Assembly: GCA_963693305.1 (NCBI GenBank)
Contig: OY855915.1
Coordinates: forward strand, 6,145,607 to 6,209,606
DNA length: 64,000 nucleotides
Direction: 5' to 3'
Source: Meandrina meandrites
Lineage: Eukaryota > Cnidaria > Anthozoa > Scleractinia > Meandrinidae
Positions within the stretch are counted from its first letter, which is position 1; each line of letters starts with the position of its first letter. Position numbers and translations under genes: made by a program. Positions 45,885 through 55,925 of this stretch are shown here, one piece after another. Under the pieces are notes generated by a model that saw only the letters and a program-made list of their open reading frames with translations, ran no database searches and was not told the DNA's origin.

Positions 45885-46477
45885 GTACAGCACAATAAAC
45901 AGTACCACATGAAAGTACTGCTCAATAGCTTTCATTTGAATGGTCACACACTAGGATTTGATCCACAGACTTAAAAGTAAAAACCACCTTGCACAGCATA
46001 ATAAACAGCACCACATGAAAGTACTGCTCAATAGCTTTGATTTGAATGGTCACACACCAGGATTTGATCCACAGACTTAAAAGTAAGAACCATCTTGCAC
46101 AGCATAATAAACAGTACCACATGAAAGTACTGCTCAATAGCTTTCATTTGAATGGTCACACGCAAGGGTTTGATCCACAGACTTAAAAGTAAGAACACCT
46201 TTCACAGCATAATAAACAGTACCATATGAAAGTACTGCTCAATAGCTTTCATTGAATGGTCACACACTAGGGTTTCCGCAGACTTGAAAGTTAGAACAAC
46301 CTTGTACAGCATAATAAACAGTACCACATGAAAGTACTGCTCAATAGCTTTTATTTGAAAAGTAGCACACTAGAGTTCATCCACAGAATTTAATCACGTT
46401 GTACAGCATAATCAGTCTTGAAAGTTAGAGCCACCATGTGTAGCATAATAAACATATGCTCATGAAAATAACTTTTA
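45885..46477. repeat. Satellite of about 105-bp units
   Basis: Five to six units, each with AGCATAATAAACAGTACCAC, GAAAGTACTGCTCAATAGCT and TCATTTGAATGGTCACAC. AGCATA recurs near 45996, 46101, 46205 and 46308, a period of 103-106. The array resumes at 47483 after an inserted element. Confidence 0.8.
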
Positions 46478-46482
46478 TTTGA

Positions 46483-47482
46483 CAGGGCCCGCGCAGAGGG
46501 AGGGGCTGGGGGGGCTTTAGCCCCCCCACTTTTTCACAATAAAAGGAAAAAATAATAAGAACTTAAGTAAATAAACAAGTAAAGAAAGAAAGAAACGCAA
46601 AAAATAATTATTATTGAACGAACAATTACTAAAAGGATTTCATTTGAACGCCTTTCCAGAAGCTGGTGATAAATTGTGTTTTTGATTTAGTTCCATATTG
46701 GTAAATCCTGGTGAACAGTCATTCAGTTTCCACCGCCTGAAGACTGAAATGTTTTCTCAACAATGAGGCAAGAGAGAAGTTTAGCAACCTGACAATAAAA
46801 AACATTCACGAAGAATGACTTTTTGAGATCACTAACGAATTTGCAGATCGTAGCAATAACAGAGAGAGAAATTTTGGCGTCTTTAAAGAATCTCCATGAT
46901 ACTAAAATTTTAGTCATTGATTGATACATTCTGTTAAGCTGAAGTGTAGCAGAAATCGGCAGATTCCTGGTTTGTAAAGGCTAATGGCAGTAGTACTGAT
47001 TTGGAGTAAATTGTATTGTTTCAAGCAGGATTTGATAGTGAATCTATAGGTCAATAATATAGCAGAGCTTATACTACGTAAAAAAGTAACTTTGCAAGAC
47101 ACCAACACGACCAGAACCGATAAAGCAGGGACAGCTGTTTCGTCCTTTTTGCGACTCATCAGCACAGTGTAGCAAATCTAAATAACGCCAGCTCGAAGGC
47201 CAGCACAAATAAATTACAATAATCTCTTGTAGATCCTACGTTAGCAGCATTGTTGTTTGGGGTCCCTCAGTGCTGTTTGAAGTTGTAAAACCATTGCGCT
47301 TTAAACGCTGAATGTTTGTATCTATGTACTCTGTTGGTTAATTTTAGATTTCACCCTCCGGTATATGAGAGTAACTAACCCCCCCCCCCCCCCCCCCCTC
47401 CCCAAACCAAAACAAAAGACTGAAAGAAAAAGCTGGCTCACGTTTTAGCCTTCCCAGTCAAAATCGTGCTGCGCGGGCCCTG
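46483..47482. mobile_element. 1000-bp hAT-like non-autonomous element inserted in the satellite
   Basis: Ends CAGGGCCCGCGCAG and CTGCGCGGGCCCTG are perfect 14-base inverted repeats. TTTGA flanks both sides (46478-46482, 47483-47487), and removing the element rejoins the satellite unit. Interior is AT-rich with a GGGGGGCTTTAGCCCCCCC stem near the left and a C-run near 47380. Small frames inside show no transposase. The 5-base duplication fits 5-bp hAT groups. Confidence 0.8.
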
Positions 47483-47720
47483 TTTGAATGTTCATGCACT
47501 AGGTCGAAGTTAGATCCATTTTAAAAGTTAGAACCACCTTGTGTACCATAACAAACAGTGTCACATGAAAGTACAGCTCAAGAGCTTTCATTTGAATGAT
47601 CACACACTAGAGTTTCATCCACAGACGTAGAAGGTAGAACCACCTTGTACAGCATAATAAACAGTACCACATAAAAGTACTGCTCAGTAGCTTTCATTTG
47701 AATGGTCACATACTTAGATT
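47483..47720. repeat. Continuation of the 105-bp satellite
   Basis: About two further units (AACAAACAGTGTCACATGAA, ATAATAAACAGTACCACATA), same phase as the array left of the insertion. It ends about 190 bases upstream of copy F. Confidence 0.75.
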
Positions 47721-47904
47721 TCATCCCGAATTATTCGTCCCCACCCCTGGGAATTTGCCGGGGACTGGCCTGCGGGATGGGCACTGCTGCAATTGACAGA
47801 TGCGTAACCAAACGGTTACAAAGTTTTAACCTAGCATCCATAATTATGTTGAGATCGTTGAGACTTAATTTTGCAATATTTTAATTATCATTATTATGCG
47901 TTAG

Positions 47905-48945
47905 ATGATGTCATTGTGGAACTGGTTGGTAGGAGACGACGCCTTAACGAGGAAACTTCGTGATTATTCTGTTAATCGCGTGAAGATTGCCGAAGCCGAC
48001 ATGACTCGCACTAAAAAGCTGGTCAAGGATTACATTGAAGATGAGATCATGTGGTACTGTCGACGGAATTCCACACTTCCAATCCTGAAGCTGGAGTACA
48101 CTGGTAGCGTATATGAGAGGCTGAAAACAGAAGCTGCTGATGAAGTAGATGTGATGGTAGTACTAAAGACAACTAAACCGTGGCTTTGGGGCGATCCAGA
48201 AGTGATGGTGGAGAACACTGGTATACCAGGCTATGTGCGACTCAAGACAACCATGACCGACTCGAAACTTCGCAAGTATGTCAGTCCAGAAGGGTACATA
48301 ATTCCTGAGAGGCTTCGAAATGGTTGGTTTTACAGTCTCGTTGACCAAGCAGTAAGAGATTTTAGAGGTAGATCACCAAGATCAGACGTCCACTTGTCGT
48401 TGCGCTATCATGGGCCAGCTGTTCAGCTGGATATTTTTCAGAAAGGAACTGGTGAGAAACTGCTATCAGCTGATCTCGTCCCTTGCTTTGAAATCCGGAC
48501 CGATGAATACTTTGTTGCCAAACATTATGCAGAGTCAGCACTCCTCTGGAGGCAGTCTTTTTCTCTGAAGGAAAAACACCTGCTACAGTACATGGATAGA
48601 GACGACCACGGCTGCAGACATGAGCTTCTGAGAATTGTGAAAACCATCGTCAACAGGGAGAGGACATCCCTCGGACGACTGCACTCATACCACCTGAAGA
48701 CGGCCTTCATGCACTACATCAAAGAGAAGACTGACAACTGGGCTAGCTGGAACTCACTAGGGGAACATTTCGTTGGCTTTCTTGGGGAGTTGCAGGCTTC
48801 TCTGGAGAGGGGAAATCTTCCACACTATTGGCTACCGGGCGTGAATCTTTTAGATGACATCGACCACGTGGTTGTCGGGCAAATGGCATTTCGCTTGAAA
48901 AGGATCCTGAACAGTGAAGCAGAAAGGAATAAAATACTTGGATAG
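47905..48945 (+). CDS. cGAS-like receptor / Mab-21 nucleotidyltransferase, copy F
   Basis: Intact, 346 residues; the only copy on the plus strand. Gly67-Ser68, Glu80 and Asp82 (DEVDVMVV) and Asp190 (LLSADLVPCF) are all present; SYHLKTAFMHY near 265. It has the Trp-rich start (MSLWNWLVGDDALTRKL) and the PWLWGDPE loop, so it pairs with copy C rather than D and E. A short deletion removes the loop before LLWRQSFSL (KHYAESALLWRQ). An acceptor-like TTATGCGTTAG precedes ATGATG, so either of two adjacent Met codons may start. Satellite and a hAT-like element lie just upstream, which may place its promoter in repeats. Confidence 0.88.
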   Translation: MMSLWNWLVGDDALTRKLRDYSVNRVKIAEADMTRTKKLVKDYIEDEIMWYCRRNSTLPILKLEYTGSVYERLKTEAADEVDVMVVLKTTKPWLWGDPEVMVENTGIPGYVRLKTTMTDSKLRKYVSPEGYIIPERLRNGWFYSLVDQAVRDFRGRSPRSDVHLSLRYHGPAVQLDIFQKGTGEKLLSADLVPCFEIRTDEYFVAKHYAESALLWRQSFSLKEKHLLQYMDRDDHGCRHELLRIVKTIVNRERTSLGRLHSYHLKTAFMHYIKEKTDNWASWNSLGEHFVGFLGELQASLERGNLPHYWLPGVNLLDDIDHVVVGQMAFRLKRILNSEAERNKILG

Positions 48946-49170
48946 CCGCAGCACACAGAACTTTTGCCCCGTTTCTAAGACTAAGTAAGTATGCATTCTA
49001 GGTCGAATTGCAGAAAAGCTATATTGTTTACGGAAAATCAGATATCTTACTGAGAATACATTAAGTAAAAGCTGTTCGAGTCTTATATGGGGTCTCTATT
49101 TAGGTCTGAACCGATATCCATGACTTAATTTGTAATGCTCGAAAGTTATCTCTACTGCTGAAAGAAGTGC

Positions 49171-49346
49171 CAGTGGCGGATCCACTCTGAAGTGCCGCGG
49201 GGCTCGCCCCCCCCCCCCCCCCCCCCCCACCTTATTTTTTTCGGAAATAACGCATTTTCTTTGAAGTGCCGGAATTTTCTTCGCAGAATTCAATATTCAT
49301 AGTCAAGCGGGGCCCCTCCTTAGCTGAAGGTCTGGATCCGCCACTG
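49171..49346. mobile_element. 176-bp hAT-like MITE
   Basis: Ends CAGTGGCGGATCCA and TGGATCCGCCACTG are perfect inverted repeats, a familiar hAT end. Flanking AGTGC at 49166-49170 and 49347-49351 is a 5-base target duplication. It contains a C-run of about 20. Confidence 0.85.
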
Positions 49347-49351
49347 AGTGC

Positions 49352-50305
49352 CCCTTGTTCTTTTATTTTTGCAGGAGACGAAGGTATATAATTTCGTATT
49401 TTTCACTCTAAGAAATTTATTCTGCCTCCTTCATCTGTAAATAGTTCATCAGACACCTTTATTGCCAAACATCTTTTGCGAACAGTTGTGGCAAAAACTC
49501 TTACTTATTATTGGACAAAACTATGTACCAAAATTATTGACACCTTGTTGCAAGCTTTTGTGTTGCTGCTTCAAATATGATATCAAAAGAAATCTTTTCT
49601 AACAACATCAAACAACGAAAACAAATTTCGAAGTTCCACTTAATTCCAGTGAATTGCGTAAAGACGATTATACAAAATGGCTACGCGTGATATTTTGCCA
49701 ATAGCTTGTGAACTTTGAAATTAATTCTCTCAGACTCTGATAAGAAATTGTTGTTGGTGTTATCACGGATAGTTATTTACATCTTTACCTTTTATTTAAG
49801 GAAGAAAATAACGCAATAAAATTTAAATTACTGGTACTCGATTTTGGTCCAAATTAAATAAATATTACTCGACTTCCTGGTGCATTTCGTCTTAATTAAA
49901 CTTACAAGCCATATTGGATCTTCGTTATCAGTTGCTAGCTAGAAAGCTCTCTTTTAGAAAACTCAAACAAATCATTTCGCTTCATTGTTTTCTTGTTTGT
50001 ATTAATAAAATGTTCCTTTATTTGAAAACTAAATAGGAGGTGCCTTGACCGCCCTTTATTTGGATCGCATTTTTCTTTTAAGAAGCTTAGAAACACATTA
50101 GAAATCACCGCACAACTAAAATTTTAACATTAATTTCATACGTGCGCGTTTCATTAAACATAACATTAGATCTTGCTTAAGTTACAGCTACCTTACGTTA
50201 TCCTCTTCCTAGGTCTTCTCGAATATGGTTTCTTAACATGTAATTTTTTACGTTTTTACATTTGTTAAATAGAAATGATAAAGCTCGACAATTAACGGTA
50301 TTGTT
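49352..50305. other. Intergenic, nothing recognisable
   Basis: AT-rich flank between copy F and the second receptor gene; likely holds the 3' UTRs of both convergent genes. Confidence 0.35.
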
Positions 50306-51250
50306 TTAGTTTGTACAGAGTATTCGTTTGACCAAATGTTTGACTTCTCTCCGTATATCTCTCATTCTCCACAGATACAGAAGAGGGTTAAGTGAAGAAC
50401 ACAAAAATATAAAAGCAATCGACACATCAATAAATAAGTCTTTCGATTTACGATAGTTCGAAACTAGCCTTATCCACAAAGTAACAACAACGGGCAAGTA
50501 ACCTAAATAGAAAATAGCTAGAATGTAAAGGATAGAAAATACAGATTTCTTGTACTTTTGAAAGTTTATCCTTGGTTGAGCAACATTTTCAGGCAATGAG
50601 TTTGCTTGAATTTGGTGTTGATGGCGACGAATCATTCGGGAAACTTTGTAGTAAGCCACTGAAGTGATAGTTAGGCAAAGAAGCAAGACCGAAATCGATG
50701 AAACATCTGCTTCAAGTCCATAAGTGTTCTTTATGTTGTGTAGTGCACGGAAAACAACAATCGGTAGTGGAAGGAACAGTATAAAGACAGTGATAAAACA
50801 GGCTCGACGTACACTTATGACAGATCGTTGAGCCATGTGTAGCCATCTTTCAATGGCTAAGACTGTCATGTTTAACGCCGTCATGTTAGAAAAGAAAGTG
50901 GCACAGCCATTTGCTAGTGCCAGTGTTATGATAAACGTTTGGCTGTTGTCAGAAATGTTTATATGAAGTTCCATAAACTTATTTGCAACATAAATAGGCT
51001 GGGTGATGAATCCAGTGCTAAAGTCCGTAAAAGCCAATCCAGCGAGCAGAATGTAAGAAGGTGTTCTGAGAGACGGGTTCCTCCAAATTGCCACCAAAAT
51101 TAAGCCATTTCCTACTATTGCCACTGGCGACAAAATGGCGACAACAATAGAGGCTGAAAACGTAATCACGTAAGAAACAAAGAAGGTGTTTGATTCTTCA
51201 GCCTTGAAGCAAGAAGAGTTAGAAGAATTAAAATAATTGTAGTTTAGCAT
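50306..51250 (-). CDS. Class A (rhodopsin-like) G-protein-coupled receptor
   Basis: 314 residues, one exon, seven hydrophobic segments. It has NSSNSS glycosylation sites in the N-terminal tail, GN in TM1 (AIVGNGLILVAIW), LAFTD in TM2, ERW after TM3 (AIERWLHM) instead of DRY, a long TM5-TM6 loop with MIRRHQHQIQ, and SSLNPLLYLW in TM7, then a short tail ending LVKRILCTN that could be palmitoylated at Cys. It is clearly a paralogue of the receptor at 24873, with which it brackets the cGAS-like cluster. Ligand and coupling unknown; ERW instead of DRY may alter activation. Confidence 0.88.
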   Translation of the reverse strand: MLNYNYFNSSNSSCFKAEESNTFFVSYVITFSASIVVAILSPVAIVGNGLILVAIWRNPSLRTPSYILLAGLAFTDFSTGFITQPIYVANKFMELHINISDNSQTFIITLALANGCATFFSNMTALNMTVLAIERWLHMAQRSVISVRRACFITVFILFLPLPIVVFRALHNIKNTYGLEADVSSISVLLLCLTITSVAYYKVSRMIRRHQHQIQANSLPENVAQPRINFQKYKKSVFSILYILAIFYLGYLPVVVTLWIRLVSNYRKSKDLFIDVSIAFIFLCSSLNPLLYLWRMRDIRREVKHLVKRILCTN

Positions 51251-52150
51251 GGCGATATCTCGGTTCCTTTTCTTTCTTACAAATTATTATCCTTAAATAA
51301 GTACAAATGAGGGAGGGGCAACCGATATACCGTCAACAGAGTTCTAATCATCGCTGCTTTGCAATTATTAATTATCTTTCTTTCTCTCTCTCTTTCTGGT
51401 ATTATTTTTTATGCTAACAAAGAGAAACCAATCAAATGAAGAGTAGGTTACTTTTCATATCTGCATTTAAAAGCCTAGTCGGCGATCATTTCCTTTCATG
51501 ATATGTTTTGTAGCTTAATGACGTAAACAGAGACTAACTGTGCTTCTTTTGTTTAAATAATGTTGAAGTCTTTGAAAACCTTAACAGACAAACAGTGTTA
51601 TAACCAAAATTAAAACTGGTGCGGTGATTTAGACATATTGTTCATCTCCTCTCTTGTGCACATTGAAAGGCTGCCTTTATCCGGGCGAATACACCTGTTA
51701 TTAAATTGAGCTTTGTCCTTAAGGTTACGGAACAGGTTCGCGGGTGCGTTGCGCAAAACCATCCTCACGGGCGCGTAATTTTAGGAAACTGCCTAAACCT
51801 ATACATCATTTTAAAGCTTATAGAACCTAGAACGATGATAAAATGTTTTTAATTTGCGAAATTCAATATTAAATGAGCTGCGATCAGTCAAGTGCAAATC
51901 GACCGATGCTTATAAATGCGGCAAACTCGCGACGGATTTTGGCCTTATTAAGAAAACAATGACTGCATAATACTCAGCAGATGTTTGTCTTCAAAAGTGT
52001 GTCGGGGATTTTTTAGATCAGCTTTCAAAACAAAGTTATTATAATTTAAAGTTGGTTGTCGAGCTCTTCTTGGATGGAGACAGCATTAGGACTTATATCT
52101 TCTAAACGAAAAAGAAATCGGCAAAAGCCCGACACACTTTTGAAGAGGAG
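51251..52150. other. Intergenic, nothing recognisable
   Basis: Promoter side of the second receptor gene. Short TTTCTTTCTCTCTCTC run near 51370-51390. 51990-52030 and 52115-52145 share AAAAGTGTGTCGGG and its complement, an inverted pair spanning about 150 bases. Confidence 0.35.
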
Positions 52151-52471
52151 GGTTTCGTGCACCGTTGGGCGAAATTTCATGATTCTACGATAAATATCTG
52201 CATGCGAAGTATCCGCTCAAAGATGGCAAATTCAAAAAAAAAAATTAGCCGAGAAATACGGCGTAGAAGGTTTAGTCAACATAACACGCCCCCTGGGAGT
52301 GGTTTTCCGGATTGTCACCTTCATACACCAATCAGGTCCCATCTCCTGGTGTGTGCCGAAACTCGCGGGAAAATGGTGGTGGATATTATTTCAAGATCAA
52401 GGTTTCCTTCGCGGACAATTCAAACGCAGACACGCAAGCCATATTTTCTAGTTTTCTCGCTCTTCCACGCA

Positions 52472-52951
52472 ATGGGAAAAACTAAGACTGGCCGAGCCAA
52501 TGCGAACAAGAGGTCAAAAAACAAGAGATCGACAAAAGCTTCGAATCAAACACAAAGTTCCGAGCAAGCACCGAGTAATCCAAAGGACAGCATGCTCGCC
52601 GAAATGCGCGAAGCGGGGTACGTAATACAGATCTCTCTATTTTTTTTTGCTGTGATAGCCTTTTCCTCTTTTACTGCAATAAACAGATTACCGTCTTGAC
52701 GCATTATGCAAAGCCACTTATGGCTTTATAGGAATCTAAATATAGTAGTCGGCTTAGCTTTTTACCGGGTTGCAATCCTTTTCAGCAGGCCACGTGCAAT
52801 ATTTTAATGAATTGGCTTTGCATTGTAGGTACAACGGCGAATTCTTCGCTTCGTCACTCGAGCAGAGTGTTGAACGCCGCCGACAACGGGGAAAAGCACA
52901 GAGAATGACACGGTGTCAAATATTATGCAGCGTTGTTCGCTGTCAGATCGT
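52472..52951 (+). CDS. Possible first two exons of a small basic protein
   Basis: From ATG at 52472 the frame encodes a Lys/Arg/Ser-rich start (MGKTKTGRANANKRSKNKRS) ending DSMLAEMREAG at a GT donor (52618). An acceptor (GCATTGTAG) at 52828 joins in frame to YNGEFFASSLEQSVERRRQR. Phases agree (2 then 1), which supports splicing, but the 3' end of the second exon is not clear; 52951 is a guess near a GTG that could be a donor. A nuclear role is suggested only by composition. Upstream in-frame codons to 52157 also stay open. Confidence 0.3.
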
Positions 52952-53235
52952 GCATCATCAGACTCGTCCGATGAAGATGAAGTATACGTACTTGTGTAAT
53001 CTGCATCTTTGGAATCCAATCCTTTGTCAACCACCTTCGGGTTACTTTCTTCGCGAATATCAGAGCTCATTATTTTTCCTCTCCTTGTTGAAGGAGTCGA
53101 AATAGCAGCGGTATTTTCTTCCTCGCGATTGTTCAATGGCGGCGAATACCATGAACCTTTGTCACTCTCCGCCAGCGAACCTTTGTTCTTTTCACAAAAA
53201 TTTCCCTTTGCGTTTTTTTTTCCGAGAACGCCCAT
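52804..53235 (-). CDS. Alternative minus-strand frame with Ser/Asp-rich region
   Basis: 143 residues: MGVLGKKNAKGNFCEKNKGS start, then a charged region ending TSSSSDESDDARSDSEQR, and a less protein-like tail. The acidic serine tract looks real on this strand, yet the plus strand also reads SDRASSDSSDEDEV across the same bases, so direction is undecided. It could be a first exon with a donor before about 52930. No family recognised. Confidence 0.25.
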   Translation of the reverse strand: MGVLGKKNAKGNFCEKNKGSLAESDKGSWYSPPLNNREEENTAAISTPSTRRGKIMSSDIREESNPKVVDKGLDSKDADYTSTYTSSSSDESDDARSDSEQRCIIFDTVSFSVLFPVVGGVQHSARVTKRRIRRCTYNAKPIH

Positions 53236-54560
53236 CGGCCTTTGGAACCCAAGGGCTTTTGTTTCGCTTTCTTTTCTTTCCTCCTTCCATCAAAAATTAC
53301 AAGAGAACAAGCCAGCAGCGGACAAGCGACGGAAGCAACGCAATGTTGAGATTTGTTGTCATGCTCTGTTGGAAGCCACTCTCCCGCGCTAAATTCCCAG
53401 GAGGTCCGCGGTGCTGACAGCTCAACACCTTTAGAATGTGACGTAATGAGTCACGCAACAGAAGGAAATTTACGATAACTCCGGAGCTAAAAGAGATTTT
53501 GGAATTTTTTTTTCTGCTAAAGAAAGACTAGACCACATAGTTTATGTTCGCCAAATATCACAATTTTGAAAAAAATTGACCTGCGAACCTGTTTCGTAAC
53601 CTTAACAGCATTGTCGCCAAATTCCTAAATAAAGCGCCCTTCCTTGTTTTGATCGATCGTGAGATTTGAAAATGAAAACCCACCTCTTCGGTGTCAGCCG
53701 ATATTAACAATGAGACTATGTCTTTTCTCCAAAATACAATTAGTATATAAACTGACAAGTAAACAAGGAAAACATGAAATTGGGAATAAACGTTTGGTTC
53801 CTTTATTAAAGAAATTTGCACGCAAGTTCCTAACTCGTAATTTGGAATTCTTTGGTTGGAACGACCGTGCAACTTCATTATCATTTATCAACAGGATTTC
53901 CTGTTCGGGAAAACGAATTTTGGAAATGCGGTAATTTTCCCATAGGAGTTAAACAAAATTACTTTCAAGCACTTTACATTTTATTCCAATCTCAGTATTA
54001 TGTGTTGCTTTTACAATACTTGTCAAATCTTGCCCATAGTTGGACTATTATTCTGATTGTCCCCGCAGAGTTTTGACCCAGAACCCGATGGAAGACGCAT
54101 CATTGTAGTCCACGCGTACGTTTGGAAAGTACTTACAGTATGAATATACAATGTATGTACCGGACGAAATCTCGAGTTCGCTAAAATGAGCGCGCTTGAC
54201 ATTCTGGGAGTTGATGACGTTTCAACCATTTGAGCAGGCTTCAGGTTCTGTCGTTCCAATGGCCGTTCCAGCAGTAATTACCGATTCACACTAACACACG
54301 AAAAGACCCAGAGTACGTTCCAAGAATGAGTACGAACCAGTTACGAATTAATATATCTACAAATTAATTCTTCCGCGATAAACGACAAGCAAGACTGCGG
54401 TTTGCCAGACACAAACTACTTGACCGGATAAGAGACTCGATCAGTCCACCATCGGCCACGATTTGTTATACGACATGCGGCATTTGAGATAGATAAAATT
54501 GGATTCTAAAAGCAGGCTTTGTGAATCCGGACAAAAGTAATCATCATCCTCACGAAGATT
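53236..54560. other. Intergenic, no supported gene
   Basis: Several short frames on both strands overlap each other without domain or splice support. Confidence 0.3.
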
Positions 54561-54578
54561 TCAGGCCCCGATTATACG

Positions 54579-55077
54579 GTCTTGGGTACCCGAGACAACC
54601 CTCCCTAACGAGGCAACTTTATCGAGCGTTTATATGAGAAAAAGGTGTCCCTGCTAGCCGAGTCAAAGTTGACCCATATTGATTATTCATAAAGCTTTTT
54701 AATATTCAAATCCGTAGATATCTTTTTTCGTTTGAGTTTGCTATCATTTATTCGATCAGTGTGGGCTTTGCTGAGTTTATTTTGCCTTTGTAATGTAATT
54801 TGTGCTTTAAAACCTGAAATTTCCAAAATGCATGACACTCGGCACGCCGTGAGTTGTCCTGGGTAGGCGAGCCAGTGTTTACATGAGAAAAGTTGTCCCG
54901 CCTGCCAGGGTTACCCTACCTGCCGAGACGAGACAACCCGCCCACCCGAGTTATCTCGCCCCCCGAGACAACTCGGGGAGGATCATATAAACGGTTGGTG
55001 GCATCTTTCAACACTTTAGTGAAAAGTTGGCTTGCCCAGAGTTACTCGGGGGGAGAGTTGTCTCGGGTACCCAATAC
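54579..55077. mobile_element. Inverted-repeat element with GGTACCCGAGACAAC ends
   Basis: GGTCTTGGGTACCCGAGACA at 54579 is matched by TGTCTCGGGTACCCAATACC at the right (reverse complement with two changes). The interior has further inverted GAGACAACTC/GAGTTATCTC pieces. About 0.5 kb, non-coding. Related pieces occur near 18830-18900 (AGTTGTCC, AGCTACCC). Confidence 0.65.
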
Positions 55078-55474
55078 CAAACGCGTTCCAAACTAAAATG
55101 GGTTTTTCCAAAATGACAAATTCGGTCGAAAAAGCTCAATTTCGTCCGACATAAAACGTTAATCCAGTCAGAAAACCATAATACTTGACTGCAAGCATGT
55201 AATTTGCAGAGTAATTCCCTGTTAACACACTAAGAAAACAATCTGAAACAGTTGTTGCAAAAAGTGAACTTTATTCTGAACAGATTTTTACACTAAAAAA
55301 CTACAGTTAAAACTATGGGCACTACACGGACACGAAATTTGGCTTAAAAAATTGCAGTAAGGAAAAGGTATATTAATCCAAACACCTAAAACCTGCAGAA
55401 CAATTCCAGCAGAAGAGTAACAACAAAAAAGATGTCTGCCACAACACAAAAATTTTGCATCATCTGACTCGTGT

Positions 55475-55925
55475 TGGATGCAGAATTTCTGCATCTTTCT
55501 TGCTTTGAGCCAAATGACGCAAAATTTCTGCATCTTCTGTGATGCGCCAAATAATGCAGAATTTCTGCATCTTCTGTGATGAGCCAAATAATACAGAATT
55601 TCTGCATCTTCTGTGATGAGCCAAATAATGCAGAATTTCTGCATCTTCTGTGATGAGCCAAATTATGCAGAATTTCTGCATCTTCTGTCATGAGCCAAAT
55701 TATGCAGAATTTCTGCATCTTCTGTGATGAGCCAAATAATGCAGAATTTCTGCATCTTCTGTGATGAGCCAAGTAATGCAGAATTTCTGCAATTTCCGCA
55801 GTAAGCCAGATAATGCAGAATTTCTGCATCTTCTGTGTTGAGCCAAATAATGCAGAATTTCAGCACCTTCTATGGTGAGCCAAATAATGCAGAATTTCTG
55901 CATTACATACGACTCAAGAACAGTT
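55475..55925. repeat. Satellite of 37-bp units with a 17-base palindrome
   Basis: About 12 units in register, each with ATGCAGAATTTCTGCAT followed by CTTCTGTGATGAGCCAAAT. The unit length (37) is not a multiple of three, so all frames stay open and give repetitive pseudo-proteins on the minus strand. Single-base variants mark individual units. Confidence 0.9.

Noticed and set aside
45922..46137. Minus-strand frame with repeated YFHVVLFIMLCKVVF
   Set aside because: A translation of the 105-bp satellite.
53558..53934. Overlapping frames on both strands of 90-108 residues
   Set aside because: They mutually shadow one another with no recognisable domain; neither strand is favoured.
55288..55903. 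Several overlapping minus-strand frames reading MQKFCIIWLITEDAEIL-like repeats
   Set aside because: They are translations of the 37-bp satellite in all three frames, not genes.
55475..55925. CRISPR-like array (37-bp period with a palindrome)
   Set aside because: Spacers are identical from unit to unit, there are no cas genes, and the context is animal DNA; it is a satellite.
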